Notes under the pieces: model-generated
The model's database searches: none
Told to the model about the DNA's origin: nothing
What the model saw: only the letters and a program-made list of their open reading frames with translations
NCBI GenBank assembly: GCA_017473115.1
Contig: JAFUNC010000010.1
Span: forward strand, 1 to 64,000
Origin: Lachnospiraceae bacterium
Lineage (GTDB): Bacteria > Bacillota > Clostridia > Lachnospirales > Lachnospiraceae
Length of the DNA: 64,000 bases
Direction of reading: 5' to 3'
Program-made: the position numbers and the translations under genes
Part shown: piece by piece, positions 1 through 7,998 of the stretch
Position numbering within the stretch: position 1 is the stretch's first letter
Layout: every line of letters starts with the position of its first letter

Positions 1-486
1 AAAGCATTAAAATTACCAACATTGATAAAACTGCCCCTGTTGTCAGCGAAATTACAGCAGATAAAACAAGTCCTACAAACGGTAAGGTAGTGCTCTCCAT
101 TGAGGCAAAGGACAGTGTGGGTTTGCCTGCAAAATATGCAAGTTGGAATGGAGGGGTATACGGTAACAGCAATCAATATGAGGTTACAGCCAACGGAACG
201 TATAAGGTGACAGTAAAGGATTTGGCCGGAAACACGGTGAGTAAAAGCATTAAAATTACCAACATTGATAAAACTGCCCCTGTTGTCAGCGAAATTACAG
301 CAGATAAAACAAGTCCTACAAACGGTAAGGTAGTGCTTTCCATCGAGGCAAAGGACAGTGTGGGTTTACCTGCAAAATATGCAAGTTGGAATGGAGGGGC
401 ATACGGTAACAGCAATCAATATGAGGTTACAGCTAACGGAACGTATAAAGTAACAGTGAAGGATTTAGCAGGGAATAAAACGACCA
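1..486 (+). repeat. 243-bp tandem coding repeat (two near-identical copies)
   Basis: The sequence from 1 to 243 recurs at 244-486 with only a handful of mostly synonymous changes over the first 200 bases. The period of 243 bp equals 81 codons, one Ig-like domain. Later repeats in the same gene are diverged, so the first two copies reflect recent duplication or gene conversion and are a likely place for copy-number change. Confidence 0.9.
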
Positions 487-1889
487 AAAGTATTAAAATC
501 AGCAATATTGATTTGGAGGTTCCTGTTGTCAGTGAGATCAAAGCAGACAAAACGGTACTTACCAATGATAAAGTAATTTTGACCGTAGAAGCAACGGATA
601 ATGTGGGTCTCCCTGAAAAATATGCAAGTTGGAACAGTCAGGAATATGGTTCATCTAATCTGTATGAGGTTTCGGAAAACGGAATCTATCATGTACAAAT
701 CAGGGATATTGCCGGAAATACAGCAATCAAAAGCATTGAGATTAACAATATTGATAAGGAAAATCCGGTGGCAGGTGAGATTGTTGCAGACAAAACGGAG
801 GCTACTAACGATAAAGTTATACTTTCGATAGAAGTAAAAGATAATATGGACTTACCGGAGAACCATATCAGTTGGAACGGTGGAGAACCCGGAAACAGTA
901 ACCGATATGAAGTTACGGAAAACGGGACCTATCAGGCAGTAATCAAAGATGCGGCCGGTAATACCGTTACCAAGACCATTGAAATAAATAACATTGATAA
1001 AACCGCGCCGGAAATTGTTTCCGTTATTACCACCCCTGTGCCCTGGTACTATGATAATTGTACAATTACAGTGGACGCAACGGATAAAGGCGATAGCGGA
1101 GAAGGAAGCGGCCTCGCGAAGGAAGCGTATTCTTGGGATGGTGGTAGAACCTGGATATCTGAAAATACTTATGAAGTATCGGAAACCGGTACAATCGTTA
1201 TTTCAGTAAGAGATAATGCAGGAAATATTGCACAAGCAGAAGTGAATGCAGTAAAAGAAAAAGTCGCAAAAAAGGAGGATGAATCAGGAAATAGCGAAAC
1301 GGAAACGGAACAGTCGCATAAGGATTCTTCTGCGGTTGAAACAACGCCGACAGTTTCAATTACAGCAGATGTAGCAGAACAGACAGAAACTACAGAAAAT
1401 ACAAGTGAAGAAAAAACGGAAGAAGGTAGCAAAGACTATATTTTGTCGGAAATAGAAAAAGAAGAAACGGTATTTGAGCAGGAGTCCTTTTTGGAAGAAA
1501 ATGAAATGTTAGAACTGGATACATTGGAGAATGATAAAAATGACGCGAACGGAATTGTAATATTGTGTATTTGGGCGGGATTGTTACTTGGATTGAGCAT
1601 TCTGTTTATTGCGGTATATGTGTTATTTGGAATGTGTCGCGTATATGAGATTAGTCCTGCAGGAAAAGAACATTATCTTGGCAGGGTAGGTATCGGTTAC
1701 CGTAAAAAGAATTTTATTGTTAAAATCGGAATGCGAATGATTGAGAATGCGTCGGAAAGGATTTTAATGATAAGGATTCCTGGATGGTTTGTAAAAATAA
1801 ATGAAAACCGACCTTTGAGAATCATTGCAGGAGCACTTGTAATTACAAAGTATGTAGAGAAAGAAATTCAGTTTCATATACAGGTGTAG
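1..1889 (+). CDS. Ig-like repeat surface protein with C-terminal membrane anchor (5' end outside window)
   Basis: The reading frame is already open at the first base, so this is the 3' part of a larger gene; no start is visible. The protein is a chain of about five Ig-like beta-sandwich repeats of roughly 81 residues, each with the pattern NIDKTAP..ADKT..N.KV.L...A.DN.GLP..Y.SWNGG..G..N.YEV..NGTY...V.DLAGN. A Glu/Thr/Ser-rich acidic stretch (about 1250-1545) follows, then one strong transmembrane segment (about 1552-1632) and a basic C-terminal part of about 85 residues that looks intracellular. This is the layout of an exported protein held in the membrane. No enzymatic domain or LPXTG signal is seen. 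The first two repeats are almost identical in DNA. Function is probably adhesive or structural, but this is inference. Confidence 0.8.
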   Translation, partial: SIKITNIDKTAPVVSEITADKTSPTNGKVVLSIEAKDSVGLPAKYASWNGGVYGNSNQYEVTANGTYKVTVKDLAGNTVSKSIKITNIDKTAPVVSEITADKTSPTNGKVVLSIEAKDSVGLPAKYASWNGGAYGNSNQYEVTANGTYKVTVKDLAGNKTTKSIKISNIDLEVPVVSEIKADKTVLTNDKVILTVEATDNVGLPEKYASWNSQEYGSSNLYEVSENGIYHVQIRDIAGNTAIKSIEINNIDKENPVAGEIVADKTEATNDKVILSIEVKDNMDLPENHISWNGGEPGNSNRYEVTENGTYQAVIKDAAGNTVTKTIEINNIDKTAPEIVSVITTPVPWYYDNCTITVDATDKGDSGEGSGLAKEAYSWDGGRTWISENTYEVSETGTIVISVRDNAGNIAQAEVNAVKEKVAKKEDESGNSETETEQSHKDSSAVETTPTVSITADVAEQTETTENTSEEKTEEGSKDYILSEIEKEETVFEQESFLEENEMLELDTLENDKNDANGIVILCIWAGLLLGLSILFIAVYVLFGMCRVYEISPAGKEHYLGRVGIGYRKKNFIVKIGMRMIENASERILMIRIPGWFVKINENRPLRIIAGALVITKYVEKEIQFHIQV

Positions 1890-1895
1890 CAATCA

Positions 1896-1930
1896 ATAAG
1901 GCGAAAGTACATAAAATACTTTCGCCTTAT
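1896..1930. terminator. Bidirectional terminator between convergent genes
   Basis: A 14-bp perfect stem (1896-1909 with 1917-1930; core AAGGCGAAAGTA) with a 7-base loop sits between the Ig-repeat gene and the convergent corA gene. A/T-rich flanks on both sides make it usable on either strand. Confidence 0.8.
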
Positions 1931-1937
1931 AATAAAA

Positions 1938-2882
1938 TTATTTGAAGAGTTTATTTTTCATAAAGAAGATGGTTACCAATAAGCCTAATACCAAAGATGC
2001 GGCTACGATGATAACAAATCCAAAAGGACTGTCGGCAAAAGGCATTCCGCTCGATGCCACGTTCATACCGTATGCGCTGAAAATCATAGTAGGGATAGAT
2101 AAAACGATGGTGACTATTGCTAAAGTTTTCATTACGGTATTTAAGTTATTGGAAATCACAGAAGCAAAAGCATTGGTCATACCGTTCAGAATGCCGCTGT
2201 AGATATTAGCCATCTCAATTGCCTGTTTGTTTTCTATGATGACATCTTCCAATAATTCTTCGTCTTCGGGATATTTTTTGAAACGTTCATTTCTGAAAAG
2301 TTTTTCCATTACTACTTCGTTGGAACGCAGGGAGGTTGTGAAGTAAACCAAACTCTTTTCCAACTTAAGAAGTTCAAACAAGGCACTGTTTTGAGTAGAC
2401 TTGTGTAAGTCATTTTCCAAAACTTCACTTTGTCTTTCAATATTACGCAGATATTGCAGATAAAGAGAGGCTGTGCGATAAAGTAATTGCATTAAAAAAC
2501 GTGATTTCATTGCCGTACTGAAGTCTCTTACCCGTCCGTCCACAAAGGCACGTAAAACCGGGCTTTCTTCCATGCACACGGTAATTATGGTTTTTTTTGC
2601 AATAAAAACAGACAAAGGAATTGTATCGTATAATTCCTTCTCGGTATCTTCTTCAATGGTGGGAATATTTACCAAAACCATTGTATAATTATCCTCGTAA
2701 GCAAGTCGGGAACGTTCATCGGTATCCAATGCGGATTTTAAATCATCCACATCAATAGAAAACTTCTGTGAAATGTCGTGAATTTCACTTTCGGAAGGAC
2801 GGATCATAGAAATCCAACAACCTTCGGCAGGTGCATCCAGAGTGCGAAGACTCCGGCCTTCTGTAAAATAGTAGTGTACCAT
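1938..2882 (-). CDS. corA: CorA-family magnesium transporter
   Basis: Divalent cation channel of the CorA/MIT family, mainly for Mg2+ uptake across the cytoplasmic membrane, working as a homopentamer. The 314-residue length fits the family. A large soluble N-terminal domain is followed by two C-terminal membrane segments, the first ending in the diagnostic YGMN signature (MIFSAYGMNVASSG); the protein ends in a short basic tail (KNKLFK). I chose the ATG at 2882 (MVHYYFTEG) because AGAAGG lies just upstream; an in-frame ATG at 2915 would run through a structured leader and lacks a binding site. The gene is alone on this strand, preceded by an upstream ORF and an RNA switch-like leader (2885-2988) and a good promoter. 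Selectivity for Mg2+ rather than Co2+ or Ni2+ cannot be read here. Confidence 0.93.
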   Translation of the reverse strand: MVHYYFTEGRSLRTLDAPAEGCWISMIRPSESEIHDISQKFSIDVDDLKSALDTDERSRLAYEDNYTMVLVNIPTIEEDTEKELYDTIPLSVFIAKKTIITVCMEESPVLRAFVDGRVRDFSTAMKSRFLMQLLYRTASLYLQYLRNIERQSEVLENDLHKSTQNSALFELLKLEKSLVYFTTSLRSNEVVMEKLFRNERFKKYPEDEELLEDVIIENKQAIEMANIYSGILNGMTNAFASVISNNLNTVMKTLAIVTIVLSIPTMIFSAYGMNVASSGMPFADSPFGFVIIVAASLVLGLLVTIFFMKNKLFK

Positions 2883-2884
2883 TT

Positions 2885-2934
2885 CTAACCTTCTTTCTAT
2901 GCCGTATGGGCACAAAAAAAAGAGGTTAGCCCAT
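2885..2934 (-). promoter_or_regulatory. corA leader: alternative helices masking the ribosome binding site
   Basis: In the corA transcript, CUAACC...UCUUU around the upstream ORF stop codon (2919-2929) can pair with AAAGAAGGUUAG (2885-2896), giving 11 base pairs with one bulge that cover the corA Shine-Dalgarno (2889-2894). A second helix, AUGGGC (2929-2934) with GCCCAU (2906-2911), crosses the first, so the two cannot form together except as a pseudoknot. The stop codon UAA of the upstream ORF (2926-2928) lies within the masking strand, so a ribosome terminating or paused there would expose the corA site. Pairing is seen in the sequence; regulation is inference. Confidence 0.55.
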
Positions 2935-2988
2935 CAGCATTGCATATTCATTTAAATAAGTGTTTGCGTGATAGGGGTCCGCGTCCAT
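2926..2988 (-). CDS. 20-residue upstream (leader) peptide of corA
   Basis: A short ORF begins with ATG at 2988, eight bases after a perfect AGGAGG (2997-3002), a better ribosome binding site than that of corA itself. It encodes MDADPYHANTYLNEYAMLMG and stops 43 bases before the corA start. It lies on the same transcript as corA, downstream of the promoter at 3019-3047. The strong initiation site and the placement of its stop codon inside the masking helix argue for a regulatory leader rather than chance. Leader peptides upstream of Mg2+ transporter genes are known in enterobacteria (mgtL, corL); no sequence similarity to those is claimed. Confidence 0.65.
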   Translation of the reverse strand: MDADPYHANTYLNEYAMLMG

Positions 2989-3018
2989 TTTTCTTACCTC
3001 CTGTAAAGTGATAATATA

Positions 3019-3047
3019 AGTATATTTCCCCAAAAGAAAAAAGTCAA
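3019..3047 (-). promoter_or_regulatory. Sigma-A type promoter of the corA leader transcript
   Basis: Read on the - strand: TTGACT (3047-3042), a 17-base spacer, TATACT (3024-3019). The predicted start near 3012 leaves about 10 bases before the AGGAGG of the leader ORF. Confidence 0.7.
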
Positions 3048-3085
3048 CCATCAGTCCGGAAAGTACCGGCAGATTTTCGTGGCAG

Positions 3086-3114
3086 TTGCAAATTAAAAAT
3101 AAGTGATGTATACT
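3086..3114 (+). promoter_or_regulatory. Sigma-A type promoter of the VTC/DUF4956/CotH genes
   Basis: TTGCAA (3086-3091), 17-base spacer, TATACT (3109-3114), about 45 bases upstream of the VTC gene. It is divergent from the corA leader promoter. Confidence 0.6.
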
Positions 3115-3166
3115 AGTAGCGGTTTGAAAAAATTGATTTTTGAAAGAAGAATTCATATAAAAGTGT

Positions 3167-3880
3167 ATGGAAACAAAGAAAAACAGAAAATTCAGATATG
3201 AGAATAAATATATCGTTAATGTTGCAGAAATAGAGTTGTTGCGAAACCGAATTTTGGGAATTTGTGATATGGACAAATATGCAATCGGAGACGGAGAATA
3301 TAATATTCGAAGCCTTTATTTTGACAATTATGGCAGTTCCTCTTTTTATGACAATGAAATTGGAATTGAACCAAGAGAGAAATTTCGTATTCGAATTTAT
3401 AACTGTAATTCGGATGTGGTTGTTTTGGAGCGGAAAATCAAAGTAGGCGGTAAGATTTCCAAAGACAGAGCCGTGATTGACAAAGCATTTGCAGAAGCAA
3501 TTATGGCAGAAGATTTAAATCATATCCGATACGATGAAACAAATCAGTTGATTAATCATTTTATGTTGAAATATCAAACAGAATATTTGCGACCGAGAAT
3601 TATTGTAGATTATGTAAGAGAGGCTTATGTTTCCGAATTGGAAGATATTCGTATTACGTTTGATAAAGAAATCAGTTTTTCGGACCAAATAAATCATTTT
3701 TTTGATAAAGATTTATTTTTGCAACCGATTATGCAGATTGGAAAAGAGTTAATGGAAGTAAAATATACGGAAATGTTACCGGATTATATTCATAGTTCCT
3801 TAAATTTAGGGAAATTGCAACAAAGTACGTTTTCAAAGTACTATTTGTCGGAAAAAATGAGAAGAGAGGGAGTAATATAG
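3167..3880 (+). CDS. VTC-domain (polyphosphate polymerase-like) protein
   Basis: A 237-residue protein covered by a VTC domain, the tunnel-fold catalytic domain of the yeast vacuolar transporter chaperone that makes polyphosphate from ATP. Features seen: RYENKYIV at residues 10-17, RSLYFDNY, the basic strand REKFRIRIYN, and LERKIK; basic residues of this kind line the tunnel. There is no membrane segment. It lies one base before the DUF4956 membrane protein and just upstream of a CotH gene; VTC-DUF4956-CotH is a recurrent gene set in Firmicutes. Whether the bacterial form truly makes polyphosphate is not established from sequence. The ATG at 3167 is kept although its ribosome binding site is weak. 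Confidence 0.85.
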   Translation: METKKNRKFRYENKYIVNVAEIELLRNRILGICDMDKYAIGDGEYNIRSLYFDNYGSSSFYDNEIGIEPREKFRIRIYNCNSDVVVLERKIKVGGKISKDRAVIDKAFAEAIMAEDLNHIRYDETNQLINHFMLKYQTEYLRPRIIVDYVREAYVSELEDIRITFDKEISFSDQINHFFDKDLFLQPIMQIGKELMEVKYTEMLPDYIHSSLNLGKLQQSTFSKYYLSEKMRREGVI

Positions 3881-3881
3881 T

Positions 3882-4556
3882 ATGACATTCCAAGATATTA
3901 TTAAATCATCTTTTATGGAGCAGTTTCAAACCGGAAATCTTGGTTTGAAGGAGGTTCTGCTTGCATTGGGATTTGCTGTGATTATGGCATTATATTTGTT
4001 TGTTGTATATCGCTTTTTTGTCAGAAAATCAATGTATAATCTTCATATGAATCTTGCAATTGTGGGGATGACAATTGTGACTGCGGCAGTGATTTTAACC
4101 ATACAATCCAATCTTGTTCTTTCATTGGGTATGGTTGGTGCCTTGTCCATCGTCAGATACAGAACGGCGGTCAAGGATCCCATGGATTTGTTTTTTATGT
4201 TCTGGGCAGTGGCGAGCGGTATTATGTGCGGAGCCAACCAGTATATTTTAAATCTTGCAGTAACGGTTGTTTTGACACTGGTGGTGTTTGTTTTGGCACA
4301 GTTGCCGTCAACTAAGGCTCCTTATGTTTTGGTAGTAAATGGTGAAAATGCAGAGGTGGAAGATGCCATAACGGATATTTTGCAGGAGTGTTGTTCTTAC
4401 TATAAGGTAAAATCAAGAAACATATCCAAGTCATCGGTAAGAATCATTATAGAATTGCGTGCAAAAGAACCCAAGAAAGTTACGGATGGCGTGGCAAAAT
4501 TAGATAAAGTAACAAACTTATCTCTTTTAAGTTATGAAGGAGATGTGGTTGCATAA
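3882..4556 (+). CDS. DUF4956 integral membrane protein
   Basis: A 224-residue protein with about four membrane segments in its first 150 residues (VLLALGFAVIMALYLFVVYRF; LAIVGMTIVTAAVILTI; two more around LFFMFWAVASGIMCG and LAVTVVLTLVVFVLAQL), a conserved-looking loop SIVRYRTAVKDPMDLFF, and a soluble C-terminal domain of about 75 residues resembling a small alpha/beta sensor fold. It starts two bases after the VTC gene and is surely cotranscribed with it. Family DUF4956 has no assigned function; the constant association with VTC and CotH proteins suggests a membrane partner of the VTC enzyme, which is inference. Confidence 0.85.
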   Translation: MTFQDIIKSSFMEQFQTGNLGLKEVLLALGFAVIMALYLFVVYRFFVRKSMYNLHMNLAIVGMTIVTAAVILTIQSNLVLSLGMVGALSIVRYRTAVKDPMDLFFMFWAVASGIMCGANQYILNLAVTVVLTLVVFVLAQLPSTKAPYVLVVNGENAEVEDAITDILQECCSYYKVKSRNISKSSVRIIIELRAKEPKKVTDGVAKLDKVTNLSLLSYEGDVVA

Positions 4557-4590
4557 ACCCATGCGGTTAAGGTAACAGAGAGGAATCTTG

Positions 4591-6855
4591 ATGAGAGCAA
4601 AAGGATTAAAAAAGGCAATTCCGGCAATCTTGCTGTTAACGATTTGTAGCATCATCGGCGTTGTAATCTATATCTTTTCTGCTAATGAGGAGACGCTGTA
4701 TGTTTCACATGAGAGTGGTATATACAGTGGCTCTTTTGATTTAAAGATATATTCATTTCAAGAAGGAAAGATTTATTATACAACCAATGGACAGGAACCT
4801 ATGGCCGGAGCGGAAGGAACCTATGAATATTCCGGACCGATTAAATTGGAATGTAACGGCGAAACGGTTACGTATTCTATTCGTATGTATTGTTTGTATG
4901 AAGATGGCAGTGTCTCACCGGTTTATGACAGAGACTATATATTGGATCCGTTGGGGAAGGACAGATTTACAACGGATTATGTAGTCTCTCTTACGGGAGA
5001 TGAGGAGTTGCTGTTTGGAGATGAAAAAGGAATTTTTGTCAGAGGAACCCAATTCTATGAATATGTGGAAGCAAATCCGGACACGGATGTGTTGAATGAA
5101 ATTATTCCTGCCAATTATTATGAGGATATTGAAGTACCTGTACATGCAAGTATGTTTTTGAAAGACGGAACACAGATTATTGAGCAGGATTGCGGCATTA
5201 AAATATATGGTAATGTTACCAGACAGTTAAATCAGAAGTCCTTCCGTTTGTTTGCCAGATATGAATATGATGATGTTAATGAATTTTCTTATCCGTTTTT
5301 TGAAGATATTTATACGCAGGATGGAAAAGAACCGATTACGAACTGGCAGCGTTTGTCTTTTCACAATGGCGGAAACGACAACGGATATGCATTTATTCGT
5401 AGTGAATTGGTAGGAGAATTGGGACGTCAGTCAGGGTTTCAGGATACATTAGGCGCCGAAAGTGTTACGGTGTATATTAACGGAAAATATCAGGGAGTAT
5501 ATTGGCTGCAAAATTCATTTGATGACAGATATTTCAAAGAAAAATATGGTGATTATGCGGGAGAAATGGCTGTCTGTGAAGGTGGTTTAAGTGCGATGAA
5601 TACAGAGGCTGTTGAAACGGAAGCGGAGCAAGAATGCGCAAGCGATTACCGTGAATTCATTCAATGGGTTGAAAATGCGGATTTAAATGATGATGCAAAC
5701 TGGAATCGTGTTTGTGATACGATTGATATAGAAAATTTTGCACACTATTTTGCAATTGAACATTATAGCGGAAATCTTGATTGGCCTCATGGGAATGTAA
5801 AACTGTATCGCTATATTTGTGCTGAAGGAGAAACATATCGTGAAGGAACTGTTTTTGACGGAAAGTACAGATATCTTCTTTTTGATACTGATTATAGTAT
5901 GGGACTGATGTTTTTCGGCTTTTTCGGTTATAATGCAGCAGATACGCGAATGAATGATTTTCTGGTAACAAATGAGCATACCGGTTTGTTCCGTGCATTG
6001 TCTCAACGTAAAGAATTTCGCGACATGTACTCTGCGAAGATACTGTATCTGATGAATGAAATTTTTACAAGAGATAATGTGTCGGATACTATGTATAATT
6101 TAAACGTAAAAAGATACGATGAATTGAATTATATGATTATGCAGACGGACATTTTAAAAGATTCCATTTGGAAGGAATGGGGTGTTGGAGAAGGAGATAT
6201 GGCTCAAACCGAGCAGGAGTGGGCACGCATATTGGAATACACGGTTGCAAGACCACAGTATGTAATAGGAGAATTGCAACAGGAATGGCAATACGGAGAT
6301 ACCATTCTCATGCATATGAGTATGCAGGAAGAGGGCAACCTACTGATAAACGGTATGAATGCCGGCAAGGAATATGAAGGACAGTGGTTGGAAGGTGTAA
6401 CTGCTGAAATCAGTTGTGAGTTACCGGTTGGAATGACGGTGCAGGGGTGGACCGTGAATGGCGAGTATGCGGAAGGTGAAGCGTTACAATTGACGGAAGA
6501 ACTTTTAGCAGGAGCAAACGGTGATTTGACTATTGTGCCGGTAATACAATCAGTCAGTGCAACAAGTTTGACGGTATCTTCCTATAGCATTGGCGGTGCG
6601 CAAGATTATGTGGTGTTGTATAATAACGGAACACAAACGCTTAACCTTAAGGATTATGCCTTGGCAGACAGTGAAGACTCCTTGTCGGGTGCAATCTTGC
6701 CCGGTCATCAGTTGGCTCCGGGAGAGAAATATTATGTATATGGAGCGAAGTATACAGGAATAATGCAGGAGAACAGTACGCAGGTGGCTTTCTCCTGGAA
6801 TGATGAAGAGCACATCTATCTCTACAGTGAATCGGCCGGTATAACGGTATACTAA
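4591..6855 (+). CDS. CotH-kinase family exported protein with chitobiase-like and lamin-tail domains
   Basis: A 754-residue protein anchored by an N-terminal membrane segment (about residues 9-29). In order: a beta-sandwich resembling the chitobiase C-terminal domain (about 45-118; IYYTTNGQEP), a CotH domain (about 185-480) with IKIYGNVTRQLNQKSFRLFA, INGKYQGVYWLQNSFDDRYF and LLFDTDYSMG, and a C-terminal lamin-tail-like domain (about 655-750; VVLYNNGTQTLNLKDYALAD). CotH proteins are atypical protein kinases first known from spore coats; many clostridial members are extracellular and of unknown substrate. ATG 4591 is used because AGAGAGG precedes it; the TTG three bases earlier is less likely. 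It closes the VTC-DUF4956-CotH set. Confidence 0.88.
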   Translation: MRAKGLKKAIPAILLLTICSIIGVVIYIFSANEETLYVSHESGIYSGSFDLKIYSFQEGKIYYTTNGQEPMAGAEGTYEYSGPIKLECNGETVTYSIRMYCLYEDGSVSPVYDRDYILDPLGKDRFTTDYVVSLTGDEELLFGDEKGIFVRGTQFYEYVEANPDTDVLNEIIPANYYEDIEVPVHASMFLKDGTQIIEQDCGIKIYGNVTRQLNQKSFRLFARYEYDDVNEFSYPFFEDIYTQDGKEPITNWQRLSFHNGGNDNGYAFIRSELVGELGRQSGFQDTLGAESVTVYINGKYQGVYWLQNSFDDRYFKEKYGDYAGEMAVCEGGLSAMNTEAVETEAEQECASDYREFIQWVENADLNDDANWNRVCDTIDIENFAHYFAIEHYSGNLDWPHGNVKLYRYICAEGETYREGTVFDGKYRYLLFDTDYSMGLMFFGFFGYNAADTRMNDFLVTNEHTGLFRALSQRKEFRDMYSAKILYLMNEIFTRDNVSDTMYNLNVKRYDELNYMIMQTDILKDSIWKEWGVGEGDMAQTEQEWARILEYTVARPQYVIGELQQEWQYGDTILMHMSMQEEGNLLINGMNAGKEYEGQWLEGVTAEISCELPVGMTVQGWTVNGEYAEGEALQLTEELLAGANGDLTIVPVIQSVSATSLTVSSYSIGGAQDYVVLYNNGTQTLNLKDYALADSEDSLSGAILPGHQLAPGEKYYVYGAKYTGIMQENSTQVAFSWNDEEHIYLYSESAGITVY

Positions 6856-6907
6856 AAATGCATCATAAAAAGCAATTTTAAATCATACATTTTATCAAAG
6901 AAAATAT

Positions 6908-7726
6908 ATGAGGACAATTGTGAAGAAGATTCATGAACTGCTAAAAAAAATAAAAGATAATAGAACCAAAGCGGCGTTGATAATGAGTGTCAGTGCCGCT
7001 TTTATGGTGTTGACTCTTTGCATATGTATTTCCGGTTCTAAACAGGAAATAGAGGCGAGCAATATGTATGGTGACCGTAAATTGCCGATTTACTGCGTGG
7101 AAACGGAGGAGAAAGTGGTTGCGCTTTCTTTTGATGCGGCTTGGGGAAATGAAGATACGGATAAAATATTGGAAATTCTGGAACGCCAGGATGTAAAAGT
7201 GACGTTTTTTATGACCGGAGGATGGGTATCTTCTTACCCTGAGGACGTGAAAAAAATACATGATGCAGGGCACGAACTGGGAAATCACAGTGAAAATCAC
7301 CTAAATATGTCTGAACTTTCCATGTCAGAGATTGAAGAAGAAATTATGGAGGTACATAATCGGGTAAAGGACCTTACCGGATATGAAATGTGTGTATTCC
7401 GCCCGCCGTATGGCGATTATGATAATGATGTTATCACCGGTGTGGAGAATTGTAACTATTATGCAATCCAATGGGATGTCGATAGCTTGGATTGGAAAGA
7501 TTATGGCGTGGATTCCATTATCAAAACCGTAACCTGTCATGAAAATTTGGGATGCGGCTCAATCATATTATGTCATAACGGCGCAAAATACACAGCGGAC
7601 GCACTGGAGGAAATGATTATTGCATTAAAAGAACAGGGCTATTCCTTTGTGAAAATGTCAGATTTGATTTACAGGGAAAATTATAAAATGGATGTTACGG
7701 GAAGGCAGTGTCCTTGCGAGGAGTAG
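6908..7726 (+). CDS. Membrane-anchored polysaccharide deacetylase (NodB fold, PdaB-like)
   Basis: A 272-residue protein with one N-terminal membrane segment (about residues 22-42) and a NodB homology domain. All catalytic motifs are visible: the metal-binding Asp in SFDAAW (D76), the HxxxH pair in GNHSENH (H127, H131), RPPYGDYD, WDVDSLDW, and the final ILCHNG with the catalytic His. The enzyme would remove N-acetyl groups from peptidoglycan or another amino-sugar polymer outside the membrane. Its length and anchor fit the PdaB group, several of which act in sporulation. It lies 52 bp after the CotH gene and may be cotranscribed. Substrate is not decidable from sequence. Confidence 0.9.
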   Translation: MRTIVKKIHELLKKIKDNRTKAALIMSVSAAFMVLTLCICISGSKQEIEASNMYGDRKLPIYCVETEEKVVALSFDAAWGNEDTDKILEILERQDVKVTFFMTGGWVSSYPEDVKKIHDAGHELGNHSENHLNMSELSMSEIEEEIMEVHNRVKDLTGYEMCVFRPPYGDYDNDVITGVENCNYYAIQWDVDSLDWKDYGVDSIIKTVTCHENLGCGSIILCHNGAKYTADALEEMIIALKEQGYSFVKMSDLIYRENYKMDVTGRQCPCEE

Positions 7727-7780
7727 TTTGTCGGTGGAGAGAGTATGATTCATTTTTTTTATCCAAAAGAGTCATAAATA

Positions 7781-7809
7781 TTGACAAAAGGATTTGAAGA
7801 TACTAATAT
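7781..7809 (+). promoter_or_regulatory. Promoter of the TPP riboswitch-thiT transcript
   Basis: A perfect TTGACA (7781-7786), 17-base spacer and TAATAT (7804-7809), about 30 bases upstream of the TPP aptamer. Confidence 0.8.
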
Positions 7810-7835
7810 GTAACCGTAATTAAATATCAGATATA

Positions 7836-7921
7836 CGCTAGGGGTGCTAATTTGCTGAGACGGGGCCTTGGTCCTAACCCTCATTACTTGAACCGGATAA
7901 TACCGGCGGAAGGAAGCAGTG
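7836..7921 (+). promoter_or_regulatory. TPP (THI element) riboswitch aptamer
   Basis: The conserved cores are present in order: GGGGTGC (7841-7847), GCTGAGA (7854-7860), then ACCCTCATTACTTGAACCGG starting at 7877 and the closing GGCGGAAGGAAGC. These are the P2/P4 junction and pyrophosphate-sensing sequences of the thiamine pyrophosphate aptamer. The gene downstream is a thiamine transporter, as expected; thiamine pyrophosphate binding should lower its expression. Confidence 0.96.
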
Positions 7922-7923
7922 AT

Positions 7924-7998
7924 ATACAAACTCGTTCGAATCCGGGTTTGTATGTTTGATTCGAAAGTAACCTCCTGCGTATGCAAAGGAGGTTTTTT
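7924..7998 (+). promoter_or_regulatory. Expression platform of the TPP riboswitch: nested alternatives ending in a terminator that contains the Shine-Dalgarno
   Basis: Three perfect 8-bp helices can be drawn. ATACAAAC (7924-7931) pairs with GTTTGTAT (7946-7953). TTCGAATC (7935-7942) pairs with GATTCGAA (7958-7965) and crosses the first, so they exclude each other. AACCTCCT (7969-7976) pairs with AGGAGGTT (7987-7994), followed by a T run to 7998, forming a terminator-like hairpin whose 3' strand is also the thiT ribosome binding site AAAGGAGG. One hairpin could therefore act on both transcription and translation. Confidence 0.75.

Noticed and set aside
2883-3012. M-box (Mg2+) riboswitch before corA
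   Set aside because: The leader of about 130 bases contains an ORF and lacks the conserved M-box core sequences.
2926-3276. A 116-codon - strand frame ending in the corA leader peptide
   Set aside because: The upstream part overlaps the VTC gene and both promoters and has no initiation site; only the last 20 codons follow a perfect AGGAGG.
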